Of a stretch of DNA of 64,000 nt, positions 55,076 through 63,388 are shown piece after piece. A program made the translations under genes and the position numbers. The number at the start of each line of letters is the position of its first letter. Within the stretch, counting starts at the first letter, position 1. A model generated the notes under the pieces. That model searched no databases and was not told the origin of the DNA. It saw only the letters and a program-made list of their open reading frames with translations. Source of the stretch: Bacteroidia bacterium (lineage in GTDB: Bacteria > Bacteroidota > Bacteroidia > Bacteroidales > GWA2-32-17); the NCBI GenBank assembly GCA_016218155.1, contig JACREQ010000059.1, positions 124,001 through 188,000 of the forward strand. Reading direction: 5' to 3'.

Positions 55076-55772
55076 TTATACCTTATTTAAAGTTATCAGA
55101 AAGGTACTTTATTCTGGTTATTTTTGGCCGGTTAGATTAAGAGAGGCTCTTTTTCTGGAAATAAAATCACCAAAAATAAATTATATAGATATTGGAACTT
55201 ATGATGGAAGTTTTTTTGAAATTATTAGAAAAGAAAAAAAAATAAATAAAGCCGTACTTATTGAACCACAAGTTGATTTGTACAATAAACTATGTGAAAA
55301 ATATAAAGAGAATCAAAATGTTTTGATTTTTAATGAATTGCTGGGAAACAAAAAACAGGTGTCTGAATTTTATATCAATAATTTAAAGGCAACATCTTCC
55401 ATTTTTAAATTTAATGATGATATTGTAGGCAAGGATTTAGATAAAACATGTATTGAAAAAGAAAAAAGAAAAACTAACCTTTTAGACGAATTAGTTCCAC
55501 CTGATATGAAAAAAATTGATTTGCTAAAAGTTGATGTTCAGGGTGCAGAGTTATTAGTACTTCAAGGCGCTGAAGAGACATTAAAAAAAACAATCGCGTT
55601 GTGGATTGAGGTTTCTTTTAAAAAAATATATGAAGAAAGTGTTCTTTTTAGTGAAATAAAACTATGGTTAGAAAACAGAGGATTTTTCATGAAAGAAATA
55701 CATCCGGGATTCAGAGCCATAAATGGAGAGTTATTACAAGCCGATTGCTTATTTAAAAAAATTGAAAAATGA
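55062..55772 (+). CDS. FkbM family methyltransferase 2
   Basis: A 236-residue FkbM-type SAM methyltransferase: SAM motif DIGTYDG (43-49), acidic strand LIEP (E68) and the hallmark VDVQGAE (157-163). The N-terminus (1-35) is basic and amphipathic (NYTLFKVIRKVLYSGYFWPVRL), perhaps for membrane association. It overlaps the exporter ATPase by 14 nt and the next FkbM gene by 4 nt. I infer a glycan methyltransferase, possibly the one that caps the exported chain; the sequence does not show its acceptor. Confidence 0.87.
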   Translation: MNRINYTLFKVIRKVLYSGYFWPVRLREALFLEIKSPKINYIDIGTYDGSFFEIIRKEKKINKAVLIEPQVDLYNKLCEKYKENQNVLIFNELLGNKKQVSEFYINNLKATSSIFKFNDDIVGKDLDKTCIEKEKRKTNLLDELVPPDMKKIDLLKVDVQGAELLVLQGAEETLKKTIALWIEVSFKKIYEESVLFSEIKLWLENRGFFMKEIHPGFRAINGELLQADCLFKKIEK

Positions 55773-56611
55773 TTTACCCTAGAATTATATTTCCTATAAA
55801 ACAACGGCTATTTTGGAAAGGTGTTAGAAAACGGCTTAAATCATGGGATAAAATTGTCGAAGAAAAGGAGTCTACAAAAATAATAACAACAGACAACATA
55901 AGATTTAACCTGTATAAGGATGATGTACTATCAAAATTAATTTATGCCGAGAATTTTGAATGGGCTGAAAAAGAATGGTTAAAGTCCTTTTTAAAACCTG
56001 GTATGATTTGTTATGATTTGGGTGCAAATATTGGTTTTTATACTTTATTGTCAGCATATTTAACTTTTCCGAACGGAAAAATTGTATCATTAGAACCTGT
56101 AAGTAAAACATTTGACAGATTAAAAGCTAATATAGACATTAATGACAAAATCTCAAATTGTGTAAGTTGTTACAAGATTGCAGCTTCAAATAGCGCCGGT
56201 GAACTTGAAATATTTACAGCCTCAAAAGATTTACACGCATGGAATTCTTTGGTTGCACCACAAAATAAAGATGAGTTTATTAAAGAAATAATAAAAACAA
56301 TAAGTTTAGATTCACTTTTTGAGAATGAAAATTTACCGGTGCCCGATTTTATTAAAATAGATGTAGAAGGGTGGGAAGAGAATGTATTAATCGGAGCAAA
56401 ACATATTCTTACAAAATTTTCGCCCACTCTTTTAATTGAGTTTACTAAAGACAATTTATTAAGAGCTGGTACATCATATCAAAAACTAATAAATATCCTT
56501 TCCGATTACGGGTATAACCTATATGAATACTTACCCCGTTATAAGAAGCTAGTTCTTGTAGATGACTGGAATTTCGAGCATAAAAACATTATTGCAATAA
56601 AAAAACTGTAA
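55769..56611 (+). CDS. FkbM family methyltransferase 3
   Basis: A 280-residue FkbM methyltransferase with SAM motif DLGANIG (83-89), SLEP (E109) and IDVEGWE (197-203). The N-terminal 75 residues form an extra region (KQRLFWKGVRKRLKSW, basic). It overlaps FkbM2 by 4 nt (ATGA), and its last base is shared with the ATG of the following GT2 gene. Tandem, non-identical FkbM genes suggest successive or alternative methylations of one glycan. Confidence 0.88.
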   Translation: MIYPRIIFPIKQRLFWKGVRKRLKSWDKIVEEKESTKIITTDNIRFNLYKDDVLSKLIYAENFEWAEKEWLKSFLKPGMICYDLGANIGFYTLLSAYLTFPNGKIVSLEPVSKTFDRLKANIDINDKISNCVSCYKIAASNSAGELEIFTASKDLHAWNSLVAPQNKDEFIKEIIKTISLDSLFENENLPVPDFIKIDVEGWEENVLIGAKHILTKFSPTLLIEFTKDNLLRAGTSYQKLINILSDYGYNLYEYLPRYKKLVLVDDWNFEHKNIIAIKKL

Positions 56612-57561
56612 TGTTAAAACCACAAATCTCAATTATCATCCCCACCAAAAACCAGGGACAATTTATAGAGGAAACTATTCTTTCTATTCTAGATCAAAAT
56701 TATCCAAATTTACAGTTAATAATTATTGATGGTAATAGTAGCGATAATACTACCGAGATTATTAAAAAATATGAGAAGCAGATAAGTTATTGGGAAAGTA
56801 AATCAGACAGCGGTCAGTCGGAGGCAATAAACAGAGGACTAGAGACGTGCACAGGGGAAATCGTTAACTGGATTAACAGTGATGACAAACTCAATAAAAA
56901 TGCTTTGAATGAAATTGTAGAGTGTTATAATAAATCTCCACAAGCAAATTTATTTGTTGGTCAAACAATTTTTTTCGATGAAACAAGAGAAATTCAAAAA
57001 TCCGGTCCAATAATATTCTCATCTCCCGAAAAAACATTTGGTTTTGGACAAATAAACCAACCTGCAATGTTTTATAAAAGGGAGGTTTTTGAAAAAATCG
57101 GAAAAATTAATGAAGATTTTCATTTTTGTATGGATCTTGATTTCTGGCTTAGATATTTAATGACATACTCTACTAATAAAATATCAATAACAGAGAATGT
57201 ATGGATATATTTTCGTTTTCATAACAATTCAAAAACTGTAACAGATAAACCACAATTTGAATATGAAAAGGAATTACTATATAAACATATATTCAATGCA
57301 AGTAATCTAAAATATAAGTTGTTAAACAGCAGTGAGTCGCCCAGCAAAATAAATCAAAGTGTTTTTCCTGAAAAATCATTGCTTGATATAAAACTTTGTC
57401 GTAATTATCATTATTTGTGGAGAGCAGATGAGTTAAGTATTAACAGAAGAAAAAAAGATGCATTTCGCTTTTGGAAAAGAGTTAATCCAGTTAAACCTGG
57501 TTTCGGTGAATGGAAAAGATATTTGGCAGTATTTAAAAATATTATTAATGTATTTAAATGA
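56611..57561 (+). CDS. Glycosyltransferase family 2
   Basis: A 316-residue GT2 enzyme: ISIIIPTKNQGQFIEETILS, IDGNSSDNT, SDSGQSEAINRGLETCTGEIVNWINSDDKL (cited in part: GQSEAINRGLETCTGEI, then NSDD at the metal site), and an acceptor-side segment with FHFCMDLDFWLRYL. This closely follows a common GT2 subgroup of O-antigen clusters. The start codon shares a base with the previous stop and the end overlaps the next gene by 4 nt. Confidence 0.9.
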   Translation: MLKPQISIIIPTKNQGQFIEETILSILDQNYPNLQLIIIDGNSSDNTTEIIKKYEKQISYWESKSDSGQSEAINRGLETCTGEIVNWINSDDKLNKNALNEIVECYNKSPQANLFVGQTIFFDETREIQKSGPIIFSSPEKTFGFGQINQPAMFYKREVFEKIGKINEDFHFCMDLDFWLRYLMTYSTNKISITENVWIYFRFHNNSKTVTDKPQFEYEKELLYKHIFNASNLKYKLLNSSESPSKINQSVFPEKSLLDIKLCRNYHYLWRADELSINRRKKDAFRFWKRVNPVKPGFGEWKRYLAVFKNIINVFK

Positions 57562-58358
57562 AAGAGTCTTCCGAAATAGCTGTATTAGTACTTTCTTGTG
57601 ATAAATACAAGGATTTATGGGATCCGTTTTTTGATTTCTTTTTTAAATATTGGGCCGATTGTCCCTATAATGTTTATTTAGCTTCAAATAAAATAAAATA
57701 TGAAAGACAAGGCGTTACATCATTACTAGCAGGTGAATTAACAAATTGGAGCAATGAAACTTCAATTATTTTAAATCAAATTAAAGAAGAGTATGTAATT
57801 GTTATACTAGAAGATTATTTTATTTATAAAACGGTTAATATTTTGCAACTTGAGAAATGCTATAAATTCTTAAAAGAAAATAATGGGTTGTTTTTTCAAC
57901 TTGCAATTTTTCCAACTGATCATAGGGAATGGTGGGATTATGATTTAACAAATGATAAAGAAATCGGAAAAATCAAAAAAAATCAGACATATAGAATAAA
58001 TTTACAAATTGGAATTTGGTCAAAAAAAGGGATGTTAAATGTTATAAAAGAAGGAGAATCCCCTTGGGAGTTTGAGATAGAAGGTTCTAAACGAAGTAAT
58101 AATTTGGAAATGAATTGTTATTGTTTGTTAGATAATTTAAATTTAAAATATGTTCACGGACCTATTACATATTTATGCACTGCATTGTCTAGGGGTGTTT
58201 GGATGAGAGAGGCGATTGGTTTGGCTAAAAAAAACAGTATAGTATTAGACATTACAAAAAGAAAAGTTGAGAGTAGATGGGATTATTTAAAAAGAAAAGT
58301 ATATTTTGCAATGCCATTTAAATTCAGAAAGTATATGGATTTTATTAAAAGTTTATAA
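57558..58358 (+). CDS. Uncharacterised protein of the glycan cluster (possible GT-A-like transferase)
   Basis: A 266-residue protein without a signal peptide or membrane helix. The N-terminus (IAVLVLSCDKYKDLWDPFFDFFFKYW; cited in part: VLVLSCDKYKDLWDPFFD) and the YVIVILEDYFI strand (about 71-81) look like the beta-alpha-beta start and acidic site of a GT-A transferase. The WWDYDLTNDKE and WEFEIEGSKRS segments are unusual. I recall similar uncharacterised proteins in other surface-glycan clusters but cannot name a family. It overlaps both neighbours' transcription unit (4 nt with the GT2 before it), which supports a role in the same glycan. Confidence 0.6.
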   Translation: MKESSEIAVLVLSCDKYKDLWDPFFDFFFKYWADCPYNVYLASNKIKYERQGVTSLLAGELTNWSNETSIILNQIKEEYVIVILEDYFIYKTVNILQLEKCYKFLKENNGLFFQLAIFPTDHREWWDYDLTNDKEIGKIKKNQTYRINLQIGIWSKKGMLNVIKEGESPWEFEIEGSKRSNNLEMNCYCLLDNLNLKYVHGPITYLCTALSRGVWMREAIGLAKKNSIVLDITKRKVESRWDYLKRKVYFAMPFKFRKYMDFIKSL

Positions 58359-58374
58359 TTACAAAAAATAATTG

Positions 58375-59274
58375 ATGAAAAAACTGCCATTTGCTTCTAT
58401 AATAATTCCATTTTATGGTAAATGTTCAGTTTTAGCAGAGACATTAATATCATTAATGAACCAAACAGAAAACGATTTTGAAATTGTTTTAATAGATGAT
58501 GAATCTCCCGAACCTGCTAATGAGTTAGTTCAAAATTATCGTGATACTCTGCAAATAAATTATTTAAGAATTAAAAATAAAGGTCGTGCAGAAGCCAGAA
58601 ATGTTGGATCACAAAGTGCAATAACAGAAATTTTGATTTTTTTAGATTCAGACATGATAGTAGAACCGAACTGGTTTTTTACCGTAAAATCATATATTTT
58701 AAAATATCCTCATACTGTTTTGGTTGGTGATGGCGATAGAAATAAGGAATGGGCAATTAATACATTTTCAAAATATCTAATTTGTATAGAAAAAAGCTGG
58801 AGAAAACTGTTTGATGAATCACAACCTATTTCTTTAGACAATTTTAAATTTAGTGCATGCCATCTTGTAATTTCAAAAGAGTTATTTTGTAAAGAAGGTG
58901 GCTTTAATAATAACCTTTCGGATGGTGAGGATTTTGAATTGGGTTTTCGTATTCTGACTAAAGGCTATAAGGTAGAATATATGAAAGATGCTATTGTTTG
59001 GCACAACGACTTTCCTGACATTAAGATGTTTGCCAAAAGGTTATTACAATACAAAAAATCAGTTGAAAAAATAGTGGCAATTAATCTTGTTCCTCAAAAA
59101 TATTTTTTAACCAAAAAACATAGTTTATTTAAACGAACAGTATCTTTATTTTTAAATAACAAAGTGGGTCATTGGTTAATATTACAATTGATTAATATGA
59201 TAGAAAATAAAAGCTATATTTCTGAAAGAAGTAAATTTAAGTGGTATTCATTATTTTTATTTATTAGCAAATAA
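58375..59274 (+). CDS. Glycosyltransferase family 2
   Basis: A 299-residue GT2 enzyme: ASIIIPFYGKCSVLAETLIS, LIDDESPEPAN, NKGRAEARNVGSQ and FLDSDMIVEPNW (DSD metal site), with GGFNNNLSDGEDFELGFR as the catalytic acidic region. I use the ATG at 58375; a TTG immediately before it is an alternative. Its stop overlaps the ATG of the next gene by one base. The donor sugar is unknown. Confidence 0.9.
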   Translation: MKKLPFASIIIPFYGKCSVLAETLISLMNQTENDFEIVLIDDESPEPANELVQNYRDTLQINYLRIKNKGRAEARNVGSQSAITEILIFLDSDMIVEPNWFFTVKSYILKYPHTVLVGDGDRNKEWAINTFSKYLICIEKSWRKLFDESQPISLDNFKFSACHLVISKELFCKEGGFNNNLSDGEDFELGFRILTKGYKVEYMKDAIVWHNDFPDIKMFAKRLLQYKKSVEKIVAINLVPQKYFLTKKHSLFKRTVSLFLNNKVGHWLILQLINMIENKSYISERSKFKWYSLFLFISK

Positions 59275-60413
59275 TGCATGTAGTTTTTGTTTTGGCAAAT
59301 TGTAATACAGCACCTTATTTTAATTGGTTTGCTGAAGAATCATCTTTACGAAAAGATATTGAGTTTTCTTTTGTTGCAATGACGCCGGAATTTCCAAAAA
59401 TGATAGAAGATGTAGCTAGATTTGGATGTAAAGGATACTGGGTTAAATACGACTATTTGAAAAGACGATCAAATATTATTAAAGCAACATGGAATCTTTA
59501 CAAACTATTTAAAAAATTAAAACCAACAGTTGTTCACACCCATTTGTTTGATGATAGTCTAGCTGCTCTTTTTGCCGCAAGATTAGCAAATGTTAAAGTC
59601 AGAGCAATTACTAAAGGTGACACTTCTTATCATTATTTATATACGCCCAAGTGGGTAATATTTGATAAATTCAATAATCGCAATGCAACTAATGTTATAG
59701 CACCATCAACAGAGTCTTTAAACTTTATTCTGGAAATAGAAAAATGTAAAAAAAAGAAAGTTACTTTAATTCATCATGGTATACCTGCAAATAATTTTAT
59801 AAACAAAACACAAATTGAAATTGATGAATTTAAATCAAACTTGGGAATAAAAAATAAATTTGTTGTAGGCTCAGTTTCAAGGTTTATAAAATGGAAAAAT
59901 CAAATCGATATTTTAAAGGCAATTATATCTGTTAAAAAAGAAATTCCTGAAATATTTCTTTTATTGATAGGAATGGGTGATTATAAGACTGAGATAGATG
60001 CTTTTATAAAAGATAATGATTTAGTGTCAAATGTTAAGATAATTGAAAAGGTAGATTATGATAAAATGCCTTTAATTTTTTCCTGCTTTGATGTGTTTCT
60101 GCATGCAGCTTATATGGAGCCTTTTGGATTTGTAATTGCAGAAGCTATGATGGCAGGCATACCTGTTGTTTCTACACCAACAGGTGCTGCAAAAGATGCA
60201 ATTATGCATTTAGAAAACGGATATTTAGCAGAATATAACAGTCCTGAGTCACTTGCAAATGGATTAAAATATTTTTTTATAAACAGACAGTCTAAGCCTT
60301 TTTTAAAAGCTCGGCAAACTGCCTTATCTTTGTATGATTTTAAAATGATGTATAATAATTACGAAAAACTGTATTTAAAGGCTATTGATGAAAAAGTTAC
60401 TAAGAATTATTAG
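59274..60413 (+). CDS. Glycosyltransferase family 4
   Basis: A 379-residue GT-B enzyme of family GT4. KPTVVHTHLFDDSLAALFAARLANVKVRA is the acceptor-domain motif (cited in part: VVHTHLFDDSLAALFAAR). The donor domain has IHHGIPANNF, VGSVSRFIKWKNQIDIL, and the terminal signature EPFGFVIAEAMMAGIPVVST containing the E-x7-E motif. The following FkbM gene starts within its last 26 nt. The substrate is unknown. Confidence 0.91.
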   Translation: MHVVFVLANCNTAPYFNWFAEESSLRKDIEFSFVAMTPEFPKMIEDVARFGCKGYWVKYDYLKRRSNIIKATWNLYKLFKKLKPTVVHTHLFDDSLAALFAARLANVKVRAITKGDTSYHYLYTPKWVIFDKFNNRNATNVIAPSTESLNFILEIEKCKKKKVTLIHHGIPANNFINKTQIEIDEFKSNLGIKNKFVVGSVSRFIKWKNQIDILKAIISVKKEIPEIFLLLIGMGDYKTEIDAFIKDNDLVSNVKIIEKVDYDKMPLIFSCFDVFLHAAYMEPFGFVIAEAMMAGIPVVSTPTGAAKDAIMHLENGYLAEYNSPESLANGLKYFFINRQSKPFLKARQTALSLYDFKMMYNNYEKLYLKAIDEKVTKNY

Positions 60414-61308
60414 ATCGTTTATTCCTTTAAATTTTATTGTCAGAGTAATAATAAAATTTAACTATAAGGTAGCTTCATTTATTTATAAGGAAGCCACTAA
60501 TCATTGGGTATTAAGCGGAACAGTGAAAATTAATTTGCCAGACAAGAATTCATTTCGCATATTTTCAAAAGGAGATGATTTTATACCAAATCAATTATAC
60601 TGGAAAGGATTTAATGGGTATGAAAAATCGATCGATATATTCTGGTATTTTGCTAAAAGCTCAAAGATCGTAGTTGATATTGGAGCTAACATTGGATTAT
60701 TTTCTATAGTTGCAGCAAAAGCAAATATAAATGCAATGGTATATTCATTCGAGCCTGTTGAAAGAATATATAATAGACTTTTAAAACAAATTAAATTAAA
60801 CAAAATTGAAAACATTTACCCAGAATGCTGTGCTATAGGAGATACTTCAGGAACCATATCATTATTTATTCCCGAAGGGAAAGCAATGGCACTTGCATCA
60901 TCAGCAAAAGAAGGTTGGCTTGAAGGCTCAAAGGAATTTAAAATTAAGTCTTATACACTTGATGATTATAAAACAGAAAAGAAGATTACAAAAATTGATT
61001 TAATTAAAATTGATGTCGAGTTATATGAATATGAGATTTTTATGGGGATGAAGAAAATTCTTGAAACTGATAAACCTATTATATTTTGTGAAATCTTATT
61101 GCCGGAAAGTGAAGGAGTAAAAGGTCATTTTAATGCAGACAGCTATTTAAAAGTAAACAAATTATTAAATGACTATAATTATAATATTTATCTTATTCAC
61201 GAAGGGGCTCTTATAAAAATAAACGAGTTTGAATTTAATCCGATTGAAAGAAACTATATTTTTCTGCCCTTTGTTTTACCTAAAGTTTTTAATCCAATTT
61301 GTGTATAA
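60388..61308 (+). CDS. FkbM family methyltransferase 4 (variant hallmark motif)
   Basis: A 306-residue FkbM-like methyltransferase: SAM motif DIGANIG (97-103), SFEP (E122). The hallmark motif is IDVELYE (208-214), with Leu212 where the other three copies have Gly (IDVEGxE), a change in a residue next to the active site. The N-terminal 90 residues are longer than in FkbM1 and 2. I use the ATG at 60388 (a TTG is directly before it). It overlaps the previous gene by 26 nt and shares one base with the next ATG. It may still be active; this cannot be judged here. Confidence 0.83.
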   Translation: MKKLLRIIRSFIPLNFIVRVIIKFNYKVASFIYKEATNHWVLSGTVKINLPDKNSFRIFSKGDDFIPNQLYWKGFNGYEKSIDIFWYFAKSSKIVVDIGANIGLFSIVAAKANINAMVYSFEPVERIYNRLLKQIKLNKIENIYPECCAIGDTSGTISLFIPEGKAMALASSAKEGWLEGSKEFKIKSYTLDDYKTEKKITKIDLIKIDVELYEYEIFMGMKKILETDKPIIFCEILLPESEGVKGHFNADSYLKVNKLLNDYNYNIYLIHEGALIKINEFEFNPIERNYIFLPFVLPKVFNPICV

Positions 61309-62180
61309 TGCCTTTAGTTTCAGTTGTTATACCGGCATATAATGCAAGTAAATTTATTAACGAAACTATTTTATCGGTTTGTAATCAGTCTTTAGTTGAT
61401 TTAGAAATTATTGTGGTTGATGATGGTTCTACTGATAATACAGCTGAAATAATTCAAAATATTGCAATTAAGGAAAATCGGATTAAATATTTATTTCAAA
61501 AAAACTCAGGAGTTTCATCAGCTCGAAATTTTGGTTTTAAAAATTCTTCAGGAAAGTTTATCGCATTCTTAGATGCAGATGATTTGTGGCTTACTAATAA
61601 TCTTACAAAAAAAGTTGAGGCACTTAATACTGCAGAAGAACACTATGGGTTAGTTCATTCGGATGTGCAAATAATTGATTCGAAAGGTGTTGTTACTGCA
61701 CGTTGTTTATGTGGAAAAAAAGGAAAGGTACTTGATGATTTGTTATTGTGGAATGGGACTGTAATACCAGCTCCTAGCAGTATTCTTTTAAAAAGAGAGG
61801 TGTTGGATAAAATTGGATTATTTGATGTAGAATTATCGACTGCTGCCGATCAGGAGTTTTTTTTCAGAATAGCTTCCCAATACCATATTGAAAGATTACC
61901 AGAGAAATTAGTGCAATATAGGGTTCATGATTCTAATATGCATTCAAATATTGCTCTGATGGAAAGTGATCACCTGCTTGCATATAAAAAAGCAAAAACG
62001 AATAAATTGTTTAAAAGCAAAATTTTTGAACTTCATTGTTTCTCGAATTTATACATTATCTTAGCAGGTAGTTGGTGGAAAAACGGAAAAAATAAATCAA
62101 GAGGAGCTTATTTTTTAGCTAAAGCTTTACTTGTTTATCCTCCATCATTTTTTAAACTCTTCAGAAAATTAATGGCATGA
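61308..62180 (+). CDS. Glycosyltransferase family 2
   Basis: A 290-residue GT2 enzyme: VSVVIPAYNASKFINETILS, VVDDGSTDNTAEII, QKNSGVSSARNFGFKNSSGKFIAFLDADD (cited in part: GVSSARNFGFKNSSGKF; LDADD metal site) and the acidic ADQEFFFRI. This is the standard GT2 signature set. I use the ATG at 61308, which overlaps the previous stop (TAATG). The end overlaps the next gene by 4 nt. Confidence 0.91.
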   Translation: MPLVSVVIPAYNASKFINETILSVCNQSLVDLEIIVVDDGSTDNTAEIIQNIAIKENRIKYLFQKNSGVSSARNFGFKNSSGKFIAFLDADDLWLTNNLTKKVEALNTAEEHYGLVHSDVQIIDSKGVVTARCLCGKKGKVLDDLLLWNGTVIPAPSSILLKREVLDKIGLFDVELSTAADQEFFFRIASQYHIERLPEKLVQYRVHDSNMHSNIALMESDHLLAYKKAKTNKLFKSKIFELHCFSNLYIILAGSWWKNGKNKSRGAYFLAKALLVYPPSFFKLFRKLMA

Positions 62181-63388
62181 GCAAGAATGTGTTAGTTGTT
62201 ACATATTGGAGTTTCAAAGATGCGCTTATTCAGTCATATACCTTACCTTATGTAGAAATCATAAGAAAAAACCTTAATGCTGGGGAAAAAATTTTTTTAT
62301 TCACAATAGAGCAAACTCATTTTAAGGTAGAAAATGAAGACTGGAAACAATTAAAAAGAAAATATAAAGAAGAAAAAAACATTATACTACTAAGAACAAA
62401 GTATCACAAATTTGGGTTAGTAGCAATAATTTCTGCTTTGTTAAGTATTCTGAAATTAGCAGGAATATGTTTTTTAAATAAAATTAGAAGTATTCATACT
62501 TGGTGTACACCAGCGGGCGGATTAGGATATATTTTGTCCGTGATTACCGGGAAGAAATTAATTTTAGATAGTTTCGAACCACATGCGGAACTTATGCTTG
62601 AAACAAACACCTGGAAGCAAAACAGTTTTTCCTATAAACTTTTAAAATGGCTTGAAAAGAAACAGGCACAAAGAGCTTCGGCAATAATTACCACAACTGC
62701 AACAATGGTTGAATTTGCAAAAGAAAATTATAAATTAAAAACTCAAAAATTATTTATTAAGCCAGCATGTGTTGACTTGAATTTGTTTGAAATACAAGAT
62801 AACAATAAACTTAAAGGCTCGTTAGATTTACTTGGAAACAGGGTAATGGTATATGCAGGAAAAATTGGAGGTATTTATTTAGAAGATGAACTGTTTTTAT
62901 TTGTTAAAGCAGCATATGAATATTGGAATCGAAAATTTAAGTTTTTATTGCTTACCAGCATTGATAAATTAACTATAGATGCTTTTATCTTAAAGCATAA
63001 TATACCTGCAGATGTTGTTGTAAGTTTATTTGTTCCATATGCCGAAATTCCTAAATATTTAAGTTTAGCCGACTTTGCAATAAATACAATGAAACCTGTT
63101 CCTTCAAGAAAATACAGTGCTCCGATAAAAGACGGTGAATATTGGGCAATGGGATTACCTGTTGTTATAACAAAGAATATCTCTGACGATTCAGATATTA
63201 TTGAAAAACACAATGCCGGATTTGTGCTTTCCGATTTTAGTAATAATGAATTTATTAATGCCTGTAAAAAAATTGATATACTTTTACTGGAACCATTAAT
63301 AAAAGACAGGATTAGAGATTTAGCAATGAAATATAGACAATTTACAATTGCAGAGAATATTTATAAAGAACTTTATTATGAGAAGTGA
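62177..63388 (+). CDS. Glycosyltransferase, GT4-like
   Basis: A 403-residue GT-B glycosyltransferase. The N-terminal domain shows VLVVTYWSFKDALIQSYTLPY and SIHTWCTPAGGLGYILS. The donor domain has RVMVYAGKIGGIYLEDELF, VPYAEIPKYLSLADFAINT, and PIKDGEYWAMGLPVVIT at the nucleotide-binding site. It is less typical than the GT4 at 59274, but the core order is clear. It overlaps the neighbouring genes by 4 nt (upstream) and 11 nt (downstream). Confidence 0.85.
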   Translation: MSKNVLVVTYWSFKDALIQSYTLPYVEIIRKNLNAGEKIFLFTIEQTHFKVENEDWKQLKRKYKEEKNIILLRTKYHKFGLVAIISALLSILKLAGICFLNKIRSIHTWCTPAGGLGYILSVITGKKLILDSFEPHAELMLETNTWKQNSFSYKLLKWLEKKQAQRASAIITTTATMVEFAKENYKLKTQKLFIKPACVDLNLFEIQDNNKLKGSLDLLGNRVMVYAGKIGGIYLEDELFLFVKAAYEYWNRKFKFLLLTSIDKLTIDAFILKHNIPADVVVSLFVPYAEIPKYLSLADFAINTMKPVPSRKYSAPIKDGEYWAMGLPVVITKNISDDSDIIEKHNAGFVLSDFSNNEFINACKKIDILLLEPLIKDRIRDLAMKYRQFTIAENIYKELYYEK

